Below, piece by piece: positions 58,596-64,000 of a stretch of DNA of 64,000 bases (within the stretch, counting starts at the first letter, position 1; each line of letters starts with the position of its first letter). Position numbers and translations under genes: made by a program. Below the pieces are notes generated by a model that did no database searches, was not told where the DNA came from, and saw only the letters and a program-made list of their open reading frames with translations. This DNA comes from Roseovarius sp. MMSF_3359 (GTDB taxonomy: Bacteria; Pseudomonadota; Alphaproteobacteria; Rhodobacterales; Rhodobacteraceae), in assembly GCF_030733385.1 (NCBI RefSeq), contig NZ_JASHJC010000004.1, positions 62,001-126,000 on the forward strand. Direction: 5' to 3'.

Positions 58596-60017
58596 ATGAG
58601 CGATATTCTGATTGTCGACGACGAACGGGACATTCGCGAGCTGATCGCGGATATCCTCGAAGATGAAGGATACGGAACCCGGCTGGCGGGGAATTCGGAC
58701 GACGCGATGAGCGCGATCGCCGACAGCCAGCCGGCGCTTCTGATCCTCGATATCTGGCTGAAAGACAGCAACATGGATGGGATCGACATCCTCAAGGCGG
58801 TCAAACGCGACTACCCGGAGGTGCCGGTTGTTATCATTTCGGGGCACGGGAATATCGAAATCGCGGTCGCGGCGATCAAGCAGGGCGCCTATGATTTCAT
58901 CGAGAAACCCTTCAATATCGACCAGTTGATGGTGGTGATCCGGCGCGGCATGGAAACATCGCGCCTGCGCCGCGAAAACACCGAACTCAAGCGCCGCGAC
59001 ACGGCACCCGCCGAGATGCTGGGTGAAAGCGCGGCCTTCCGGACGTTGGTCAGTCAGCTCGATAAGGTGACCAAATCGAATGGCCGGGTGATGCTGACCG
59101 GGCCCGCGGGCTGCGGCAAGGAATTGGCGGCGCGCTATATCCACGCCAATTCGAACCGCTCCGAGGCGCCCTTTGTGGTCGTCGGCTGCGCGTCGATCGA
59201 AAGCGACCGGATGGAGGAGGTGCTTTTTGGCCGTGAAGGCGAGGACAGGGGCGTGGAGCCGGGTCTTCTGGAAGAGGCCAATGGCGGCGTGATCTATTTC
59301 GACGAGGTGGCGGATATGCCCTCGGGGACGCAGTCGAAGATTCTGCGGGTGCTGGTGGATCAGACCTTCATGCGCGTGGGCGGATCGGAAAAGATCGAGG
59401 TGGACCTCAGGGTCATCTCCTCAACCAATCGCGATCTGGAGGCCGAGATTGCCGCTGACCGGTTTCGCCGGGAGCTCTATCATCGCCTCAACGTCGTGCC
59501 GATTGCCGTGCCGTCGCTGGAGGAACGCCGCGAGGATATTCCGCAACTGGCGGCGCATTTCATCGAGATGTTCAACCAGAGCCAGGGCCTGCCGCTGCGC
59601 CAGGTGAGCAGCGAGGCGGCGGCGCTTTTGCAGACCATGAGTTGGCCGGGCAACGTGCGGCAGCTTCGCAATGTGATCGAACGGGTGTTGATCCTCGGCG
59701 ATGACAGCGACGAGATCGAGGTGCGCGAATTGCCGGGCGAAAGCGAAGCCACGCCGGAAGAGGGCCGCGTGGTCCTTTCAGGCTCGATCGCAACCCTGCC
59801 GCTGCGCGAGGCGCGCGAGGCATTTGAACGGGAATACCTGCTGACGCAGATCAACCGGTTTGGCGGCAATATCAGTCGGACGGCGGAATTCGTCGGCATG
59901 GAGCGCAGTGCGCTGCACCGCAAGCTCAAATCCCTAGGCGTGGTCACAAGTGCCAAGGCGGGAAATCGCGTCGCCCACGTGAGCGAGGCGGAAGAGGCGG
60001 AACCGGCGGAAAGCTGA
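58596..60017 (+). CDS. ntrX: Response regulator NtrX, lacking GAFTGA
   Basis: Partner of NtrY, 473 residues. Receiver with D52 (LLILDIWLKDS); AAA+ domain with Walker A GPAGCGKE at 169-176 and Walker B GVIYFDEVADM at 231-241; Fis-type DNA-binding end (GGNISRTAEFVGMERSALHRK). Where sigma-54 activators read LFGHEKGAFTGA this protein has LFGREGEDRGVEPG (210-223), so the sigma-54 contact loop is lost. ATG 58596 follows GAGG; the open frame further upstream is inside ntrY. Confidence 0.95.
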   Translation: MSDILIVDDERDIRELIADILEDEGYGTRLAGNSDDAMSAIADSQPALLILDIWLKDSNMDGIDILKAVKRDYPEVPVVIISGHGNIEIAVAAIKQGAYDFIEKPFNIDQLMVVIRRGMETSRLRRENTELKRRDTAPAEMLGESAAFRTLVSQLDKVTKSNGRVMLTGPAGCGKELAARYIHANSNRSEAPFVVVGCASIESDRMEEVLFGREGEDRGVEPGLLEEANGGVIYFDEVADMPSGTQSKILRVLVDQTFMRVGGSEKIEVDLRVISSTNRDLEAEIAADRFRRELYHRLNVVPIAVPSLEERREDIPQLAAHFIEMFNQSQGLPLRQVSSEAAALLQTMSWPGNVRQLRNVIERVLILGDDSDEIEVRELPGESEATPEEGRVVLSGSIATLPLREAREAFEREYLLTQINRFGGNISRTAEFVGMERSALHRKLKSLGVVTSAKAGNRVAHVSEAEEAEPAES

Positions 60018-60364
60018 TCTTTGGCGATGCTTTTCCGACCTGTGATTGAAAAAATGCAATCGGGTTTTGACTTACTCGCGCCAAGGTAGTATTTTGCTGG
60101 AAAGTACCATATGTACTGAGCAGCAAAAACGGCCTATGATTATGTTAAGCGCCCAGCTTTATGAGCGCGATAATTTGTTGGTTTGCGCGTATTGAAGAAG
60201 GAAAAGGATTTAGACGTTAACGGTTTTCCAAGCCACCACTCACGGTTTTGACTGCGGGGCTTTTGTGGACGATCTCTACTTTACCAGCGGTACAGACAGG
60301 CGGACGAAGGCGTAACTTCGGCCTTTCCAAAGTAAATGAGCGGGCTGACCACCCTCGGGGCGGG
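60018..60364. other. AT-rich intergenic region after ntrX
   Basis: 347 bases between convergent genes. Bases 60061-60240 are about 44% GC by direct count (79 of 180), far below the neighbouring genes. It contains the inverted repeat AGTAC-CATAT-GTACT (60103-60117) and a small hairpin CGAAG/CTTCG near 60305-60321. No credible protein gene; a small RNA is possible. Confidence 0.65.
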
Positions 60365-60841
60365 CTATTGCGTGCCGGGTGTCACGATCTGCCAGCGACC
60401 GGATTTAAGCCGGATGGCACAGGATTGCGCGGTAACCGGCGGCAAGACCTGCGTGGCGCGCAGGGTTGTGGCCCGCGTTGTGGCCGTGTCGCAGCGTTTG
60501 ATCTTGGTGCGGACATAACCCTTGTCGGCCATACACTGTTCGGTAACGCGGGTGCGCAACGACAGGTTGGCGTCATAGCTTTCATACCGGCCCGGTGAGA
60601 TCAGGCGGCGATGCCAACTGCAATGCCCGACCGCATGGCAGACCTTGTAGTTCTGATAGGTCGGCGGGATGTAGCGTGTGCGGATATCTGCCGGAACCTG
60701 CCGCAATGCCGTCGTCTCGCAGATTGTTTCGTCACGATCCATCTTGGCGACGGTTTCCCCTTCTTTGTAATAAAGATGCAAGGGAGTGCATCCCGCGGCT
60801 AGAATGCAGGCGGCGATCAGGGTTTTTGTACGGTTTTTCAT
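60365..60841 (-). CDS. Hypothetical lipoprotein, cysteine-rich
   Basis: I do not recognise this 158-residue protein. It begins KNRTKTLIAACILAAGC, a lipoprotein signal with the lipidated Cys at C18. The mature part has at least six more cysteines (ICETT, VCHAVGHC, EQCM, RCD, QSC), suggesting disulfides in the periplasm. A stretch RYIPPTYQNYKVC is aromatic-rich. The frame extends upstream to 61099 only as a shadow across trkA. Divergent from trkA with 112 bases between. Function unknown. Confidence 0.72.
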   Translation of the reverse strand: MKNRTKTLIAACILAAGCTPLHLYYKEGETVAKMDRDETICETTALRQVPADIRTRYIPPTYQNYKVCHAVGHCSWHRRLISPGRYESYDANLSLRTRVTEQCMADKGYVRTKIKRCDTATTRATTLRATQVLPPVTAQSCAIRLKSGRWQIVTPGTQ

Positions 60842-60953
60842 GGCTTTACTCGTATTTGACAGATAACAGGCCGGGCCGTCAGCGGGACAAAGCAATTGAC
60901 CACGCATTTCCCTTCTGTCATGCAACACCTTCAGAGAGGATGAGGCAAGACGT

Positions 60954-62330
60954 ATGAAGGTCATCATCTGCGGTGCCGGCCAGGTAGGCTGGCAGATCGC
61001 CCGCCATCTGTCTGGCGAAAACAACGATGTCACGGTGGTCGACAATAACCCCGATCTGGTCCGCCGGGCCACGGATACGTTGGATGTGCAGGGCATCACC
61101 GGTTTCGCGTCCTATCCGGACATCCTGGACCGGGCGGGGGCGCGCGACGCCGATATGGTGATTGCCGCCACCTATTCCGACGAAGTGAACATGGTCATCT
61201 GCCAGGTGGCGCATTCGGTCTTTGCGGTGTCGCGCAAGGTGGCGCGCCTGCGCAGTCAATCCTACCTCGATGCGATCTATTCTGACCTTTACCGGCGCGA
61301 TCACATGCCGATCGACGTGGTGATCAGCCCCGAGCGCGAGGTGGCCCAGGCAGCGTTGCAGCGGTTGGCCTCGCCCGCGGCCTTTGACACCGAGACCTTT
61401 CTTGGCGGCAAGGCGCAGCTCATGGGCCTCAGGCTTGATGAGGACTGCCCGGTGGTCAACACGCCGCTGCGGCAGTTGAGCGACCTGTTTTCGACCCTGC
61501 GGGTGGTGGTGCTCGCGGTGCGCCGCGAGGGGCGGCTTTTCGCGCCGGAGGCGGGCGATCAGCTTTTTGTCGGCGACGAGTGCTATGTGTTCGCCCCGGT
61601 CGAGGATATTCCGCGCACGCTGGAAGTTTTCGGCAAGACCGAGTTCAAGCAGGAGCGCATCGTGATCGTGGGCGGCGGCAATATCGGCCTTGCCGTGGCC
61701 CGCGCGCTTGAAGAACGTGGTGGACGGATCCGGGTCAAGGTCATCGAGCGGAGCCGCAAATGCGCCGAGCTGGCCGCCGATGCGCTGGAACGGACGATTG
61801 TGCTCAATGGCGACGGGCTTGATTCGTCGCTCCTGAACGAGGCCGGGATTTCCCGCGCCGATGCGGTCCTTGCGGTCACCGATGACGACAAGGTCAACAT
61901 GCTCTCGGCGGTGCGGGCCAAGGCCGAAGGGTGCCCTTTCGCGATCTCGCTCATCAACGATCCCACGCTGGTGCCGCTGATGAGCCCGCTTGGCATCGAC
62001 GCCCATATCAACCCGCGCGCTACGACCGTCAGTTCGATCTTGCGCCATATCCGCCACGGCAAGGTGCGCGGTGTCTATTCCATCGGCGATGCCGAGGCCG
62101 AGGTGATCGAGGCCGAGGTCATGTCGACCTCCAGCATCGCCGGATCCGCCATCCGCGACATCGACTTCCCCGAAGGCGTTCTGGTCGGCGGGGTCATGAA
62201 GGATGGCGAAGTCTTCAAGCCTACCGGCGGGCTCAGGATCGAGGCTGGTGATGTGATCGTCCTGTTTGCGCTGTCGTCCGATGTGCCCATGGTCGAGCAG
62301 TTGCTCCAGGTCTCGATTGATTTCTTCTGA
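60954..62330 (+). CDS. trkA: Trk potassium uptake regulatory subunit TrkA
   Basis: Peripheral NAD-binding gating subunit of the Trk potassium transporter. It is 458 residues made of two RCK units: CGAGQVGWQIARHL near 5-18 and VGGGNIGLAVARAL near 238-251 are the two dinucleotide-binding motifs, each followed by a TrkA-C domain. GAGG precedes the ATG at a usual distance. trkH begins 4 bases after its stop. The ntrYX-trkAH-hfq order is a known conserved arrangement in Rhodobacteraceae. Confidence 0.96.
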   Translation: MKVIICGAGQVGWQIARHLSGENNDVTVVDNNPDLVRRATDTLDVQGITGFASYPDILDRAGARDADMVIAATYSDEVNMVICQVAHSVFAVSRKVARLRSQSYLDAIYSDLYRRDHMPIDVVISPEREVAQAALQRLASPAAFDTETFLGGKAQLMGLRLDEDCPVVNTPLRQLSDLFSTLRVVVLAVRREGRLFAPEAGDQLFVGDECYVFAPVEDIPRTLEVFGKTEFKQERIVIVGGGNIGLAVARALEERGGRIRVKVIERSRKCAELAADALERTIVLNGDGLDSSLLNEAGISRADAVLAVTDDDKVNMLSAVRAKAEGCPFAISLINDPTLVPLMSPLGIDAHINPRATTVSSILRHIRHGKVRGVYSIGDAEAEVIEAEVMSTSSIAGSAIRDIDFPEGVLVGGVMKDGEVFKPTGGLRIEAGDVIVLFALSSDVPMVEQLLQVSIDFF

Positions 62331-62334
62331 TCCG

Positions 62335-63855
62335 ATGATCGCCCGCATCCTGTCATTCCCCCTGATCCTGGTGCTGACGGGCCTGTCTGCCGTGGCGATG
62401 TTCATCCCGTCGCTGCATGCGCTGGTGAACGAGGATCACAGCGTGTCGCGCGCCTTCGCCTATTCCGGCATCCTGGGGCTGGCGCTTGTGATGGTGGTCG
62501 GGCTGGCCATGTCGGGCCGGGAGCGGGTCGGGCAGACCGATTTGCAGAACCTGCTGTCGCTCTTCCTCGCCTTCTCGGTTTTGCCGCTCTTTTTGGCCGT
62601 GCCGTTCTACGAGGGGCTTGAGACGACGAGCTTCCTCAATGCCTATACCGAAATGGTCTCCTGTATCACCACCACCGGGGCCACGCTTTTTGAAAACCCC
62701 GCGCGTCTCGGCGACACGCTGCATCTGTGGCGCGGGATGGTGGGCTGGGCCGGTGGTCTTCTGATCTGGGTCAGCGCCTCGGCGGTCCTGGCGCCGCTGA
62801 ATCTTGGCGGGTTCGAGGTCACCGCCAGCGCCGAACCGGGGCAGGGGGAGGCCTATTCCGGCCGGTTCGAACGCGCCACCGCTGCCAAACGCATCCGGCA
62901 GATCACGCTGCAACTGGGGCCGATCTATATCGGGCTGACCTGTGCGCTCTGGCTCTTGCTGCTCATTGGGGGCGACCGGCCGATGGTTGCGCTGATCCAT
63001 GCCATGTCGACCCTCGCCACCAGCGGAATATCGCCCATCGGCGGGGTGCAGAACGGCACGTCGGGCATCACCGGCGAGATGGTAATTTTCCTCTTTCTGC
63101 TCTTTGCCTTGTCGCGCCTGACCTTCTCCTCGGACACGGTCACCACCGCGCGCCCGGGGCTCGGTAGCGATCCGGAATTCCGCATCGGTGTGCTGCTTGT
63201 TCTGGGGGTACCGCTGCTTCTTTTCGCGCGTCACTGGCTCGGAGCCGCGGACGTGAACGAGACGCCGAATATCTATCTTGCGCTCAAGGCGCTTTGGGGC
63301 GGCGTTTTCACCGTTCTGTCGTTCCTTTCGACCACCGGTTTCGAGAGCGCCGATTGGGAAGTGTCCCGCATCTGGTCGGGCCTCGGGACGCCTGGCCTTA
63401 TTTTGCTGGGCCTGTCGCTGGTCGGTGGCGGTGTCGCGACCACCGCGGGCGGCGTGAAGCTGCTGCGGGTCTATGCGCTCTACCTCAATGGCCGCCGCGA
63501 GATGGAGCGGCTGGTGCATCCCTCATCGGTGGGCCGCGCGAGCGCGGGGGGGCGGCGCATCCGCCGTCAGGGCGCCTTTGTTGCCTGGATTTTCTTCATG
63601 CTTTTCGCGCTGTCGCTGGCCTTCGTGACGGTGACACTGGCTTTTCTGGGCATGGAGTTTCAGGAGGCGATCGTGCTGGCCATCGCGATGATCTCGACCA
63701 CCGGCCCATTGGTGCAGGTTGCCGCCGAAGACCCGATCAACCTGCTGCAGATGGGGGCGGCTGCCAAGCTCGTCCTGTCGGCTGCGATGGTGCTCGGGCG
63801 GCTCGAAACCCTTGCCATCATCGCGCTTTTCAACCCGGGCCTGTGGCGGGATTGA
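62335..63855 (+). CDS. trkH: Trk potassium transporter membrane subunit TrkH
   Basis: Potassium-translocating membrane subunit, 506 residues with about 10-12 hydrophobic helices. Selectivity-filter-like repeats are visible: CITTTGATLFEN near 115, TLATSGISPIGG near 224, LSTTGFESADWE near 330 and ISTTGPLVQ near 457. I start at ATG 62335, four bases after trkA; the frame extends upstream only inside trkA. K+ uptake would be coupled to ion gradients and gated by TrkA. Confidence 0.95.
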   Translation: MIARILSFPLILVLTGLSAVAMFIPSLHALVNEDHSVSRAFAYSGILGLALVMVVGLAMSGRERVGQTDLQNLLSLFLAFSVLPLFLAVPFYEGLETTSFLNAYTEMVSCITTTGATLFENPARLGDTLHLWRGMVGWAGGLLIWVSASAVLAPLNLGGFEVTASAEPGQGEAYSGRFERATAAKRIRQITLQLGPIYIGLTCALWLLLLIGGDRPMVALIHAMSTLATSGISPIGGVQNGTSGITGEMVIFLFLLFALSRLTFSSDTVTTARPGLGSDPEFRIGVLLVLGVPLLLFARHWLGAADVNETPNIYLALKALWGGVFTVLSFLSTTGFESADWEVSRIWSGLGTPGLILLGLSLVGGGVATTAGGVKLLRVYALYLNGRREMERLVHPSSVGRASAGGRRIRRQGAFVAWIFFMLFALSLAFVTVTLAFLGMEFQEAIVLAIAMISTTGPLVQVAAEDPINLLQMGAAAKLVLSAAMVLGRLETLAIIALFNPGLWRD

Positions 63856-63991
63856 TACGGAAGGGCTTGCATCCCACGTGCAAAGATGAATTTTAGGCTG
63901 GTAACCTGTTTCGGCGCGCTACATACTCGTGCGACGTGACTGACGAGTGCCGATCCGCGGTGCATGCAAGAACAAAGGTATTGAGGACAAG

Positions 63992-64000
63992 ATGGCTGCT
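63992..64000 (+). CDS. hfq: Start of probable hfq (three codons only)
   Basis: The window ends with GAGGACAAG-ATGGCTGCT, a good ribosome site and the codons M-A-A. Hfq proteins of this family start with similar residues, and hfq follows trkH in related genomes. Only nine bases are visible, so the call rests on gene order and the ribosome site. Confidence 0.5.

Noticed and set aside
1..64000. CRISPR array or insertion sequence
   Set aside because: No regularly spaced identical repeats and no transposase-like protein were seen anywhere in the window.

Overview
The window looks like chromosome of an alphaproteobacterium of the Rhodobacteraceae (Roseobacter/Rhodobacter type). Three things point there: high GC with dense, overlapping operons; characteristic gene neighbourhoods (trpGDC-moaC-moeA; convergent lexA/comEC next to gltX and gltA; xseB-ispA-dxs; dusB-ntrBC-ntrYX-trkAH-hfq); and family traits such as a LexA box of the GTTC-N7-GTTC type, a class II (B12) ribonucleotide reductase, and a fused indolepyruvate oxidoreductase. 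Species cannot be assigned from the sequence alone.

Layout. 1-11.7 kb (all +): a 5'-truncated indolepyruvate ferredoxin oxidoreductase, an acyltransferase, murI, argC, then a cytochrome c maturation block (ccmE, ccmF, ccmH) interrupted by an endolysin/holin pair of the gene-transfer-agent (GTA) type, a crotonase and a DUF2161 protein. 11.8-21.8 kb: gltA and gltX (-), comEC (+), lexA (-) with its SOS box, then a tightly coupled trpG-trpD-trpC-moaC-moeA operon (-). 21.9-31.8 kb: a polysaccharide-deacetylase-like protein with a very long acidic linker, ppiD-trpE-rluE (-), an aminotransferase, gpt, an L,D-transpeptidase, a LysE exporter and fabI. 31.9-39.2 kb: pdxH, a double cold-shock protein, a DUF192 protein, tRNA-Pro(UGG), nrdJ after a long AT-rich leader, and a glycosyltransferase. 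39.2-49.1 kb: ialB-like gene, a HerA-like ATPase, xseB-ispA-dxs, a secreted hypothetical protein, a sugar dehydrogenase, hpt and ratA, with several intergenic repeats. 49.2-64 kb: amtB, a pncC-pgpA-ispDF operon, then dusB-ntrB-ntrC, ntrY-ntrX, a lipoprotein, trkA-trkH and the first codons of what is probably hfq.

How the genes fit together. The window is mainly core metabolism: tryptophan, arginine, isoprenoid, fatty acid, purine salvage, molybdopterin and cytochrome c biogenesis. It also carries a nitrogen/redox regulatory centre (NtrBC, NtrYX, AmtB). A GTA-like lysis pair, ComEC and LexA, all tied to gene transfer in Rhodobacter capsulatus, lie within about 11 kb of each other.

The most unusual material is: (i) the GTA-type lysis pair inside the ccm locus; (ii) NtrC and NtrX that both lack the sigma-54 GAFTGA loop; (iii) a family of intergenic hairpin repeats of about 150-200 bp, with four longer copies and one fragment; (iv) two composite double-palindrome elements, one of which supplies the stop codon of rluE; (v) an AT-rich leader with an 18-bp perfect palindrome upstream of nrdJ. 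I saw no CRISPR array, insertion sequence or prophage structural gene cluster.
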